Positions 31,444 through 40,311 of a stretch of 64,000 nucleotides of DNA are shown one piece after another. The stretch is from the NCBI GenBank assembly GCA_942491145.1, contig CALOBC010000059.1, positions 62,001-126,000 on the forward strand. The letters are read 5' to 3'. The translations under genes were made by a program, and so were the position numbers. Each line of letters begins with the position of its first letter. Position 1 is the first letter of the stretch. The notes beneath the pieces were generated by a model. The model was not told the DNA's origin. It worked only from the letters and a program-made list of their open reading frames with translations, and did no database searches. Source of the DNA: CAXQUZ01 sp942491145 (GTDB lineage Bacteria > Myxococcota_A > UBA796 > UBA2385).

Positions 31444-31540
31444 AGGCTGGGCACTGGCTGGTCCTCTGGTTTGGCGACCGAATGTGCGGCGCAGATCCGA
31501 CCCCGCGCTTCCGCAGAGTGTCCACTGAGGGGAAATTGTC

Positions 31541-33088
31541 ATGCTCTGGCTCTTGATGGCGTGCGCCTTGGATCCAGTCGGAACTGCCAGCGGCGATGGG
31601 CACGGTCCGCGATCTGTGGGGTCCGGGGCCCCGTCCACCATCACGGCAGTCTCGGTCGGGACCGGCGACAGGGATCCCGCATCGGTGACGACGGTGGATG
31701 TGGTGGTCGTCGGTGGGGGACCGGCGGGCCTGATGGCAGCGATTGCGGCGCATGAAGATGGCGTGGACGTGCTGGTTCTGGAGCGGGAGGACCAGGCCGG
31801 GGGCTCTGCGCGCTGGGCCAGCAGCTTGCTGTTTGCGGGCACCGACACCCAAGCGGCGCTCGGGGTCTGGGACTCGCCGGACGCCCTGCTCGATGACTGG
31901 GCGGACCTGACCGGTGGTGGAGATCCGGATGTGCCCTGGGTGCAGCGCTTCGCGGAGGAAGGCGCGGGCCTGCACGACTGGCTGGTGGATCGGGGCGTGG
32001 ACTTCAACATGGGACCCACGCCGGAGGGCTCGGACCTCGTCGCCCGCACCCACACGCTGGAGCGCGGGGGTGAGTCCCTGGTGGCGGCCTTGGTGGAGGC
32101 GCTGCCGCCCGAGAGCCTGCGCACGAGCTGGGAAGTGCTCGATGTGCGCCAGGAGGGCGACGGCGCGACGATCGAGGCGCTGGGTCCCGATGGTCTGCTG
32201 CACGAGGTGCATGCCACGGCGGTGGTGATGGCCACCGGTGGGTTCTTGAGCGACATGACGATGGTGGCCGAGGCGCTGCCGGGTGTGGCCGTTGACGCGG
32301 TGTGGACCTCGACCGGACCCTGGGCCGATGGGGCCGGACACCGGATGCTGAGGGCGCTCGGGGGGACCGTCAACAACCTGGGCACCATGGCGATCTTGGC
32401 CCACGGGGTGCCCCATCCTGATCCGGACCGGGCCGGGCAGGAGCTCATGCTGTCCACCCTGGGCCAGGCGGTCTGGGTCAATGAGGACGGCGTGCGCTTC
32501 ATCGATGAGTCTGACAGTGTTCGCCAGGATGCGGGGCGCGACATCCTCGACCAGCCTGGCCAGGCCGCATGGGCCATCTTTGAGGCCACCATCGACCCTC
32601 AGATCGATGGCCAGCTGGTGGATGTGATGGCGGACGGGGATGAGCGAAGGCTGGCCGACCTGGGTCTCGAAGACCTCATCGCTGCGGGCCATGCCGCCGA
32701 AGCGCCGGACCTGGAGGGCTTGGCGCATGAGCTGGGCATCGACGCCGAGGGCTTGGTCCGCACGGGCGCCGAGATGCATGAGCGCGTACGCTCGGGCCTG
32801 CCCGATCCTTGGCGGGGAGGGTGCTGGGATGGGCTGAACCATGGACCGTTTGTGGCGGTTCGGCTGGCCCCGGCCCTCGGCAAGGCCTTCGGCGGGATGG
32901 ATGTGGATGATCGGGGTGCGGTGGTGGACGCAGACGGCAACCCGATCCACGGCTTCTACGCGGCGGGAGAGCTGACGGGCATGGCGGGCGGCACGATTGT
33001 GGGGGACGCTCCCTTCGCCGGAAGCCTGAGCGCGGTGCTGCTCTCGGGACGGGTGGCGGGGCTGTCGGCCGCGGCCGCCGTGCGCTGA
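31541..33088 (+). CDS. Exported FAD-dependent oxidoreductase (fumarate reductase/FAD_binding_2 family)
   Basis: A 515-residue flavoprotein. The N-terminus MLWLLMAC is a short lipoprotein-type signal with lipobox LMAC. FAD-binding motifs follow: DVVVVGGGPAGLMAA near 53-67, LEREDQAGGSARWA (second part of the Rossmann fold), AVVMATGGF near 226-234, and the C-terminal HGFYAAGELTGMAGG..VGDAPFAGSLSAVLLSGRVAG. This is the flavoprotein class of fumarate reductase, 3-ketosteroid dehydrogenase and urocanate reductase. There are no haem motifs. The acceptor and substrate are unknown; export of an FAD enzyme suggests periplasmic respiration of an organic acceptor. The gene is divergent from pcs. Confidence 0.82.
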   Translation: MLWLLMACALDPVGTASGDGHGPRSVGSGAPSTITAVSVGTGDRDPASVTTVDVVVVGGGPAGLMAAIAAHEDGVDVLVLEREDQAGGSARWASSLLFAGTDTQAALGVWDSPDALLDDWADLTGGGDPDVPWVQRFAEEGAGLHDWLVDRGVDFNMGPTPEGSDLVARTHTLERGGESLVAALVEALPPESLRTSWEVLDVRQEGDGATIEALGPDGLLHEVHATAVVMATGGFLSDMTMVAEALPGVAVDAVWTSTGPWADGAGHRMLRALGGTVNNLGTMAILAHGVPHPDPDRAGQELMLSTLGQAVWVNEDGVRFIDESDSVRQDAGRDILDQPGQAAWAIFEATIDPQIDGQLVDVMADGDERRLADLGLEDLIAAGHAAEAPDLEGLAHELGIDAEGLVRTGAEMHERVRSGLPDPWRGGCWDGLNHGPFVAVRLAPALGKAFGGMDVDDRGAVVDADGNPIHGFYAAGELTGMAGGTIVGDAPFAGSLSAVLLSGRVAGLSAAAAVR

Positions 33089-33127
33089 GACGGTGTGGGT
33101 CGGCCCGGGGCGCGCTACGCAGGGGCG

Positions 33128-33625
33128 ATGACCCAACCGCACCCCATCGACAGCGTGGACTGGTCCGCGTGGACCCCCAAGATACGGGCCACCTTGTTGT
33201 TCGTCTTTCGAGACAGTCGGGTCCTGCTGATTCGAAAGAAGCGGGGGCTTGGCGCGGGCAAGATCAACGGGCCGGGCGGCAAGCTCGACCCTGGCGAGAC
33301 CCCGGTGCAAGCCGCGGTGCGGGAGGTCCAAGAAGAGGTGGGCGTCACCGCTCTGGATCCCGTCGACCGGGGCGTGCTGCACTTCCAGTTCTTGGACGGA
33401 CTCGCCATGCAGGTGCATGTCTTCACGTGTGACACTTCGGTGGGGGAGCCGGTCGAGACCGATGAAGCGCTCCCCCTGTGGGTGGCCCCCGCCGACATGC
33501 CCTACGACGAGATGTGGGCCGACGATCGCCACTGGCTGCCGGACGTGTTGGCCGGCCACAATGTCGAGCTGTGGGCCATCTTCGATGGTGATGCGATGCT
33601 CAGCCACCGGCTGATCCGCGCCTGA
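33128..33625 (+). CDS. MTH1-like Nudix hydrolase (oxidised purine nucleotide diphosphatase)
   Basis: A 165-residue Nudix protein. The Nudix box GKLDPGETPVQAAVREVQEEVGV fits GX5EX7REUXEEXGU. The surrounding residues match animal MTH1/NUDT1 closely: LLIRKKRGLGAGKINGPGGK, QVHVFTCD, ETDEALPLWV, PYDEMWADDRHWLPDVL. MTH1 hydrolyses 8-oxo-dGTP and 2-OH-dATP to prevent mutagenic incorporation. ATG at 33128 is selected because the start sits close to the fold. The gene follows the flavoprotein by 39 bp in the same direction and may be cotranscribed; a shared oxidative-stress theme is inference. Confidence 0.87.
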   Translation: MTQPHPIDSVDWSAWTPKIRATLLFVFRDSRVLLIRKKRGLGAGKINGPGGKLDPGETPVQAAVREVQEEVGVTALDPVDRGVLHFQFLDGLAMQVHVFTCDTSVGEPVETDEALPLWVAPADMPYDEMWADDRHWLPDVLAGHNVELWAIFDGDAMLSHRLIRA

Positions 33626-33786
33626 ATTCCGCTTTCGCTTTTGGCCCGGATGTCCAGGCCAGGCCGGGGTCTTCGTGGCGCCACGCGGGGGCTTGGCCAG
33701 CGGTGGATGCCCCGGTTCCCCGCTATGCTCGGGTCCCATCTGTGGGCCGACCGCGCCCGCACGTTCCCCCTGTTGTGAGGTTTCCG

Positions 33787-36078
33787 ATGCGCTCCCATAC
33801 CCTTCTTGTGTTGTTGTCCCTCTGTGTTGCCTGCGAAGACGGAAGTGGGGGCAAAGACGGTGACGAGGGCACGGTCGAGGACTGCACCCCATCGGGGGAC
33901 GAGGTCTGCGACGGTGTCGACAACAACTGTGATGGGCAGATCGACGAGGGGCTGCTGTCGACGTTTTATGCGGACGCCGATGGGGATGGCTTCGGCGGGA
34001 CCACGTCCGTCGAAGCGTGTGAGCAGCCCGAGGGCTTTGTGGCCGACAACACCGACTGCGATGACCTTGAGGCGACGGCCTTTCCCGGCGGGGACGAGGT
34101 CTGCGACGACCTCGACAACGACTGTGATGGCTTGCTGGACGATGCTGATGATGATGTGGACCTGACGACCACCAGCACGTTCTGGACCGACAACGACGGC
34201 GATGGCTACGGTGTGGATGGCGACTCGGTCGAGTCGTGCTCCACCCCCGAGGGCTATGCCCCCAACATCGACGACTGTGACGACGGGGACGCGGAGATCA
34301 ACCCCGACACGGTCTGGCACGCCGACCAGGACGGGGATGGCTTCGGCTCCGAGGTCTTCACGACCACGGCTTGTGAGCAGCCCGACGAGCACGTGCGGGT
34401 GGCCGGCGACTGCGACGACGAGGCGCCGGACGTGAACCCCGATGCGCTGGAGTACTGCGACAGCATCGACAACAACTGCGATGGTGAGGTCGATGAGGCC
34501 ACCGCCGAGGACGCGACGGTCTGGTACGAAGACAGCGACGGCGACGGGGTCGGAGTGGACGCGGTCTCCCAGACGGCGTGCGACCAGCCCGATGGCTACG
34601 CGGCGGTGGACGGGGACTGCGACGATGACGAGCCGGCGTCCTTCCCGGGTGCTTCGGAACAGTGTGATGGCATCGACAACGACTGCGATGGCAACGTGGA
34701 CTTTGATGCCGCGGTGCCCGGCGACTACGCCACGATTCAGGCGGCCATCGACGCGCTGGGCGACGGGGAGGGCGTGTGTGTGGGCTCGGGCACGTGGAGC
34801 GAGGCCCTGGATCTGGGCGGCAACGAGATCTTCATTGTGGGCCAGCCCGATGGCTCGACGATTCTGGACTCCGCCGGTGACGTCGCCCTCACCAGCCGCG
34901 ACGGTGGCGTCGCGACGGTCCAAGACCTGCAGATCGCCAATGCCGGCGGCAAGCGGGGGGCTGTGGCCCGGGTCGAAGACAGTGAGCTGACGGTTCGCCG
35001 GGTGGACGCAACCGATACGCTCATCTCCGGAGACACGACCTACGGGGCATTCTCGGTGGACAACGGCACGCTGACCCTGGAGGATGTGTGGGTCACCGAC
35101 ATGTTGATCTATGGGACGTCCACCGATGTGTATGGTGTGTTGGTCTACGCTGCGGACTCGAACCTGACGGTGCAAGACGTGCGCATGGACCGTGCCGAGA
35201 TCACGGCCGGCGAGGAGGTCTACGGCACGCTGTACCTCAGTGGCTCGGATGCGGTCATCGACGGTCTGGCGATCGAGAACAACGCCTACGAGGCCAACCA
35301 ATACGTCAACGGCGCGCTCATGTACGCCCTGAACTCCAATGCAGAGACGCACAACGTGAGCTTCACGGGCAACACGATGGAGGCGGCCAGCTTGGATCTG
35401 TACTACGGCTACGTGATTCGCATCAACGGCGGCTCCGGCATCCAGTCGGTGGTGATGACCAACACGGACATCTCGAACAACGTGGGCACTGCGGCCGACG
35501 ATGCGTGGGCGGCCATCTACATGACGAATGCCGAGGACGTGCGGCTGGAGAACCTGCAGTTCACCAACAACCAGATCAACTCTGGGGACGACGGCTACGG
35601 CATCTTCTACAACTACGAGAGCCAGCTCCAAGTCATCAACGCCGACATCGCCAACAACCTGTTCGAGGGCTTTGACCGCTTCGACAGCTTCCTGGGCTAC
35701 CGCAGCTACGGCGGCGACATCTGGCTCACCAACGTCAATGTTGTGGACAACACAACGGACGCGTCGGCCCGGGCCACGCTGATGTACAGCAGCTACGGCA
35801 ATTCGGATGGGGTGGGCACGTTCGAGTATGACTACTGCAACATCTACGGGAACACTGCGGGTGCCCTGGCTTGGTCGGACGACGGTCTTGAGGGTGATGC
35901 GTCGGCGTTTGTCGGCAATGTGTCGATCGACCCGCTCTACACGGACGCCACCGGTGGGGACTACACGCTGAGCGCGACGAGCCCGGTGGTGGACCTGGGC
36001 GACCCGGCGATCTTGGATGCCGACGGCAGCACGAGCGACATCGGGGCGTTTGGCGGGCCCGACGGGGCGAGCTGGTAG
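33787..36078 (+). CDS. Lipoprotein with MopE metal-binding repeats and parallel beta-helix
   Basis: A 763-residue lipoprotein (lipobox CVAC near 17). The first 310 residues hold six MopE-type units: EVCDGVDNNCDGQIDEG, EVCDDLDNDCDGLLDD and similar, alternating with FYADADGDGFGG..., WTDNDGDGYG and TDCDDLEATAFPG motifs. These are Asp/Cys metal-binding turns. From about residue 315 a right-handed beta-helix follows, starting AAIDALGDGEGVCVGSG and running through repeated VSFTGNTM, NTDISNNVG, NADIANNLF-type coils to SPVVDLGDPAILDADGS. It ends in TAG at the natural end. Likely surface-anchored, calcium- or copper-binding; target unknown. Confidence 0.87.
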   Translation: MRSHTLLVLLSLCVACEDGSGGKDGDEGTVEDCTPSGDEVCDGVDNNCDGQIDEGLLSTFYADADGDGFGGTTSVEACEQPEGFVADNTDCDDLEATAFPGGDEVCDDLDNDCDGLLDDADDDVDLTTTSTFWTDNDGDGYGVDGDSVESCSTPEGYAPNIDDCDDGDAEINPDTVWHADQDGDGFGSEVFTTTACEQPDEHVRVAGDCDDEAPDVNPDALEYCDSIDNNCDGEVDEATAEDATVWYEDSDGDGVGVDAVSQTACDQPDGYAAVDGDCDDDEPASFPGASEQCDGIDNDCDGNVDFDAAVPGDYATIQAAIDALGDGEGVCVGSGTWSEALDLGGNEIFIVGQPDGSTILDSAGDVALTSRDGGVATVQDLQIANAGGKRGAVARVEDSELTVRRVDATDTLISGDTTYGAFSVDNGTLTLEDVWVTDMLIYGTSTDVYGVLVYAADSNLTVQDVRMDRAEITAGEEVYGTLYLSGSDAVIDGLAIENNAYEANQYVNGALMYALNSNAETHNVSFTGNTMEAASLDLYYGYVIRINGGSGIQSVVMTNTDISNNVGTAADDAWAAIYMTNAEDVRLENLQFTNNQINSGDDGYGIFYNYESQLQVINADIANNLFEGFDRFDSFLGYRSYGGDIWLTNVNVVDNTTDASARATLMYSSYGNSDGVGTFEYDYCNIYGNTAGALAWSDDGLEGDASAFVGNVSIDPLYTDATGGDYTLSATSPVVDLGDPAILDADGSTSDIGAFGGPDGASW

Positions 36079-36334
36079 GCGGCGGGGGCTCAGGCGGGGG
36101 CTCTGACCCCAACAGTGCTTCGTGCCGGCTCTGCACCGTCCTCGAGCTGGGGGAGCTGTGGATCCCGACCCCGCAGCCCCCTCCCATGCCTCTTCCCCGA
36201 CACGCTGCCGACCGCAGTCTTCGAGCGCACAAGCCCCCGCCGTGTGATCGGGGCCCATGCGAAACAACGTCGAACTTCGCTACCCACACGCCGGCCACCT
36301 TCCTGTTGTGCGAGGCTGTGCACCAGTCTCGCGG

Positions 36335-37303
36335 TCACAGCAACGTCCAGGACCAAACGACAGCGCCCGCCAACAACAAGCCCCCCTCCCAGCGGTTGAT
36401 CTTGAACCCGGTCCGCATCAGCGGTAGCAGCATCAAGGTCACGCCGAGCATGACCCAGTTGTCCAGCTCAATGGTTCGCAGATTCACGGGGATGGGGTGG
36501 ACCAGAGCCGTCGCCCCCAGGATGCCCAGCACGTTGAAGATGTTGGAGCCCACGACGTTGCCGACGGCGATGGCGGAGTTCCCGCGCCAGGCGGCGAGCA
36601 CGCTGGTGATCAACTCAGGCAGGCTGGTGCCGATGGCCACGACCGTCAGCCCGATCACCCGCTGGGACACACCGAGGTCAGCGGCGAGGCTGGACGCACC
36701 GGACACGAGGAGATGGGCCCCGAGACCCAGCAGAGCGACTCCGATGGTCACACCGCCGACGGAACGGGCCCAGCTCTCCACCGTGGCGCCGCCACGGGAA
36801 TCCGCCACGCTCTCCAGCGACTCGCGCTCGGCATCGGGGACCTCTTTGCGTGCCAACCGTACCATCCAGGCCACAAAGGCGATCAGTCCAGCGAGCAGGT
36901 AGGCACCCTCGAGCCGGTCCAGCATCCCGTCCCGCGACAGCAGGTGCATCGTCCACGCGGCCAGCGCCATGACGGGCCACTCCAGGCGAATGGTGGTCCA
37001 GGTCGTGGTGAGCGGTCGGACCAGAGCGGCCAGTCCCAGGATGAGCAGGATGTTGTAGATGTTGGACCCGACCACGTTGCCGATGGCCACGTCGGGCAGC
37101 CCCTGGACGGCGGCCCCGATAGAGACGACCAGTTCTGGCATCGACGTGCCAGCGGCGACCACCGTGAGGCCGATGACCGAAGGGCTCACGCGAAATCGGA
37201 GGGCGAGCGCCGTAGCGCCTCGGACCAGCAATTCCCCTCCGACGAGCAGCAGGGCAAGGCCGGCAGCGGACATGACGACATCGAGGAGCACGGCGACCTC
37301 CAT
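36335..37303 (-). CDS. Calcium/sodium antiporter, CaCA (YrbG) family
   Basis: A 322-residue membrane protein with ten predicted helices and the two inverted alpha-repeats of CaCA exchangers: alpha-1 GLTVVAAGTSMPELVVSIGAA...GNVVGSNIYNI and alpha-2 GLTVVAIGTSLPELITSVLAA...GNVVGSNIFNV. The acidic residues in GTSxPE that bind the cation are present in both. An acidic/basic cytosolic loop separates the halves. It exchanges Ca2+ for Na+ or H+ across the inner membrane. ATG at 37303 was chosen because the in-frame upstream extension of 110 residues is non-coding in composition. Upstream lies a 29-bp palindrome that may control it. Confidence 0.92.
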   Translation of the reverse strand: MEVAVLLDVVMSAAGLALLLVGGELLVRGATALALRFRVSPSVIGLTVVAAGTSMPELVVSIGAAVQGLPDVAIGNVVGSNIYNILLILGLAALVRPLTTTWTTIRLEWPVMALAAWTMHLLSRDGMLDRLEGAYLLAGLIAFVAWMVRLARKEVPDAERESLESVADSRGGATVESWARSVGGVTIGVALLGLGAHLLVSGASSLAADLGVSQRVIGLTVVAIGTSLPELITSVLAAWRGNSAIAVGNVVGSNIFNVLGILGATALVHPIPVNLRTIELDNWVMLGVTLMLLPLMRTGFKINRWEGGLLLAGAVVWSWTLL

Positions 37304-37442
37304 TTTGGGATGCCGCCGTGAGGTCGAAGACGACCTGTTCTCGCTCTTCGGGGGCAAGCGATCTCTAATTCGGGATTTTCGGGAAGTACCCTTCAATCCC
37401 TTGCATCCATTTGCTGACGGGCTGCGGCAAGCGCAGCCCTGC

Positions 37443-37471
37443 ATACGAGCTGAATCAGATTCATCTCGTAT
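37443..37471. promoter_or_regulatory. 29-bp near-perfect palindrome upstream of the CaCA exchanger
   Basis: ATACGAG-C-TGAATC-A-GATTCA-T-CTCGTAT: both arms of 14 bases match except one central C/T pair. It lies 140 bp upstream of the antiporter ATG in an AT-rich island. Size and symmetry fit an operator for a dimeric regulator. Confidence 0.5.
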
Positions 37472-37644
37472 ATTGGGCGACACACGGGAGGGTGCGCGGC
37501 TGCACCCCGGACCAACGCGAGCGGGGCGCGGCGGGTGGCCGAGCGAGCGCGGCACCTGGTCGAGCGGGTCCTGCCTGCGGGGGTGCCCATCGGCCAGGTC
37601 GTGCTGATGACCTTGCCCCGAGTTGACGGACAAGCTTGTTGGGC

Positions 37645-37905
37645 GACTTCGAGGGCGTCGCGTGGCCCGCTCAACACATTGATGTTGACGATGTTCTCGA
37701 GGTTGGTCGCTGCTCCGTCTGCGCCAGCCAGGTGCGACCGCGGATGGCCCCGGTCCGGCAGGGGGGCGCGCCTTTGCCGGACCTCTGCCGCCTTTGACGG
37801 GGCGTCACCCTTGCCGCCTTTGACGGGCCGTCGCGCTGCCTTCGTGTTCCCATGGATGGTCCCCCCTCTTCTGGGGAACCATCGCGTCGAGAACGACCTC
37901 TGGTG
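37645..37905 (+). repeat. Intergenic dispersed repeat, copy A
   Basis: About 129 bp (37645-37773) align with 48355-48484 with one indel and high identity, for example TCGAGGGC, CGGCCCGCTCAACMCATKGATGTTGA-like core, and GTGCGACCG..GGCCCCG.TCCGGCA. Similarity resumes at CCCATGG.TGGTCCC (about 37849) after an insertion of about 60 bp that holds a tandem pair of 19-mers. Confidence 0.6.
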
Positions 37906-37908
37906 GGG

Positions 37909-38649
37909 TCACCAGCTGGTCAGCGGGACCTCGTTGTCGACGATCCAGGCATCCAACACGCCCTCACAGACACTCACGCTCTCTTCGGCGATGGCCTGCG
38001 TGTCCGACACTTGGTCGCCCGCCCAGGCGTGCACGGGCGCCGCCAGGTAGGTCTCCGACCAGACCTCGCAGTACGGCGCGCCGCCCTCGGCGTCGACCCG
38101 GTACATGTCGGCGCCGACCGTGGGCCGCGTCCACATCGCCGCGTCGCTGTCGTAGACCCACTCGAACCCCTGCAGGCTCGTGACCTCGCTCACGCCCCAG
38201 GGACGCGCCGACCACGTGAAGGCCGCGGTCTCCTGCCCTGCCAGCAACCCGTCGAGATCGCCGCTGTCGAAGCAGGGGCAGGTGAAGTCCTCGTCGACCC
38301 AGCCATCGCAGTCGTTGTCCTCGCCGTCCTCGACCTCGGTGCTCGCCACGCAGTCGTCGTCGACGTTGTCGACCAGACCCTCGGCCGGGCAGGCCACGGC
38401 GTCCACGGAGTCCTCGCCCAGGCCGTCGCCGTCGGTGTCGGGATACCAAGCGCCCGTGGGCACGTCGCCGTGACCCTCGTGGGCGGCCCCGGCCGCGGCG
38501 GCGACTTGGAGCTCGTGGAAGTCGCCGTTGCCATCGAGGTGGCAGATCTCGATCTTGTGGTTGGTTCGCGCGTGGTCCGGGGCCCCAGCGGCGGCGACGG
38601 ATGGGATCACCAGGGCGAAGGCGAGGGAAGTGCGGAGAATGGTCGACAC
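37909..38649 (-). CDS. Secreted MopE-type metal-binding protein
   Basis: A 246-residue exported protein. Signal peptide ILRTSLAFALVIPSVAAAG; the mature protein starts with a short Cys/His motif (HKIEICHLDGNGDFHEL) that resembles the N-terminal segment of several cell-surface proteins. It is followed by a MopE-like metal-binding run (DTDGDGLGEDSVDAVACP, DNVDDDCVASTEVEDGEDNDCDGWVDED). The C-terminal 120 residues have paired cysteines and no known domain. GTG at 38649 is chosen because GGAGA lies 6 bases upstream and the signal peptide follows at once. It sits 261 bp after the porin gene on the same strand. Confidence 0.72.
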   Translation of the reverse strand: MSTILRTSLAFALVIPSVAAAGAPDHARTNHKIEICHLDGNGDFHELQVAAAAGAAHEGHGDVPTGAWYPDTDGDGLGEDSVDAVACPAEGLVDNVDDDCVASTEVEDGEDNDCDGWVDEDFTCPCFDSGDLDGLLAGQETAAFTWSARPWGVSEVTSLQGFEWVYDSDAAMWTRPTVGADMYRVDAEGGAPYCEVWSETYLAAPVHAWAGDQVSDTQAIAEESVSVCEGVLDAWIVDNEVPLTSW

Positions 38650-38910
38650 GGGATCTCCAGACGAGAACCCCTCTCTTGGAGTGGGGTCATGGGTTTTCGG
38701 GTTGCCGCGTCGCCATCTTAGCGAGGCTCGCTGCGCCGAGGGGCAGTTTCTCGCGGTTGGGCCATCCCCCGCTGTTGATGGACGCCCAGTTGTTGGCGAT
38801 CCGAGCACAACCGGTCCTCGTCCCCAACACGCCTGCCACCCGTGGGTCAGGTGCGCCTTGGCTTGAGGGTGTTGCCGCTTGGAGGAGCGCAGGTCTCGCC
38901 GCTTCCCCTC

Positions 38911-40188
38911 TCAGAACGCCGCTTGTAGCTGCATGCGCACGGTCGTCTCGCCCTTCTCCGGCCCGTCTTCTTCGGTCCACTCCTGGAACACATCACCCTG
39001 GACCTTCAAGTGGTGGTGCGCGAAGTAGTAGCCCAGCCCGCCGCCGGCCTCGTTGTTGCCCTCGTCGAAGCTGGACTCGGCGGCCGTGCCGATCCGCCGG
39101 TTCATGCCATAGCGACCGGTGATCTCCAGTGCGGTGCGCGGGAGGAGGTAGCCAGCCTGCGCCATGCCGCCCCAGCCATTGCTGGTGGCCACACCGCTCT
39201 CGCTGTCTCCCGAGCGCATGAAGACCTCCGATAGCAGTGAGAATCCGACGTACTTAAAGAGGATGTCGGCGGTCATGTTCGTGTAGTTCCAGACATCGTC
39301 CGTGATGGCGGAGCCCATGATGCCGCTCTCGCCGGGTGCATCGGCGATGTAGGCGTAGGCCACACCCAGGGACAAGCCGGGCTCGGTGCTGCGCTCGAGG
39401 TCGGCCTCGCTGTAGTCCTGGAATGTGCCGAAGGGCAGGATCTCGACGCGGCCGATGTACATGAGGCCCGCATCACCGGCACCCACCGACTTGTTCGATG
39501 TGTTGCGCCCCTCACCGATGTAGACGCCGGCGTAGTACTTGAAGAGGTCGAGGCCGAAGAGGTCCTTGGAGCGGATGTCCAAGCCGAGGTCGCGGTCGAG
39601 GGTGAACTCGCCGTTGGCGGTGGACGAGCGGTCCACCATCTGCAGGTCGCCTGAGGAGATCACCCGCTGCCGGCTATAGGGGACCTTGTACTGACCGATC
39701 CGCAAGGTGAGGTCGCGCAGATAGGTGAACTCGTTGTACCAGTCGAGCAGGGGGGTGGTCTTGACCACGTTGGCGTCGTCGATGTCGTCGCCATCGAAGT
39801 CAACGGCTTCGTTGGACTCGTCTCGGGGAGACACGGCGAACTCGACCTTGAACTTGTTGTTCTTGCCCTACATGTTGCCGGCGAACTGGAGCCGGGCCCG
39901 GCGGATCATGAAGTCGTGGCTGTAGTCCTCATCGGGCACCACGGTGCCGCTGTAGAGGAACTGAGCCCGCAAGCGCGTCTGGAGCAAGAAGTCTCCATCG
40001 GCGCTCTTGAACTCGAGGCCCTTTCCCGGCACGAACTTGGCGGAGTCGGTGTCGACAGGCCGGTTGCTGAGACGCTCGGCCTCCCAGCTTGGTGCCAAGG
40101 TGTCGCCTGCGAGCGCAGAGCTGGGGCTGAGCGGGCCGGCGGCGAAGAGGCCACCCAGGACAATCAAGAGCTGAAGACGACAAGACAT
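38911..40188 (-). pseudogene. Phosphate-selective porin O/P-type gene with in-frame TAG
   Basis: The frame encodes a signal peptide (LQLLIVLGGLFAAG), a mature start typical of OprO/OprP-like porins (FVPGKGLEFKSADGDFLLQTRLRAQF, MIRRARLQFAGNM) and then TAG at codon 107 (39868-39870). It resumes in the same frame with GKNNKFKVEFAVSP, DLTLRIGQYKVPYSRQRV, and many alternating beta-strands ending in VRMQLQAAF, with the C-terminal Phe required for barrel insertion. Without the TAG the product would be a 425-residue porin. The neighbouring pst operon supports phosphate uptake. A TGG (Trp) or TAC (Tyr) codon changed to TAG fits the context. It may be a pseudogene, an assembly error or suppressed. Confidence 0.75.
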
Positions 40189-40242
40189 GCGAGCACTCTC
40201 CGCGGTAGCGGACCCCGTGTACCTGTGGCGCACGGCACCCCA

Positions 40243-40271
40243 GCGACACTCTCGCGGCGCTTCGGTGACAG
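40243..40271 (-). promoter_or_regulatory. Candidate Pho-box-like repeat upstream of the porin
   Basis: Read on the minus strand: CTGTCAC-CGAA-GCGCCGC-GAGA-GTGTCGC. These are 7-base units every 11 bp, with the first and third close to CTGTCAT and the middle one degenerate. It ends 54 bp before the porin ATG. Weak by itself; context (phosphate genes) is the main support. Confidence 0.3.
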
Positions 40272-40311
40272 TCTCGGCCGCTGGGTGACCCGCGGTCCGG
40301 TGGACCGACGC

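Larger units (their letters stand above)
37304..37908. other. Intergenic region, 605 bp, with palindrome, hairpin and repeat copy
   Basis: No convincing ORF. It holds an AT-richer block (about 37360-37490) with a perfect 8-bp hairpin GGGCTGCG-GCAAG-CGCAGCCC at 37419-37439 and the 29-bp palindrome annotated separately. From 37645 it contains copy A of an intergenic repeat. Short tandem units CCGCCTTTGACGGGSCGTC lie at 37787-37831 within copy A. Confidence 0.6.

Noticed and set aside
30541..32592. A 683-codon minus-strand ORF extending upstream of pcs
   Set aside because: The extension lies opposite the flavoprotein gene and is Ser/Thr/Pro-rich shadow sequence; Pcs proteins are about 240 residues.
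26534..40188. Genome-wide reassignment of TAG to an amino acid, suggested by two in-frame amber codons
   Set aside because: The LysM protein (23277), OmpA protein (28076) and MopE/beta-helix lipoprotein (36078) end with TAG exactly at natural domain ends, so TAG works as a stop here.
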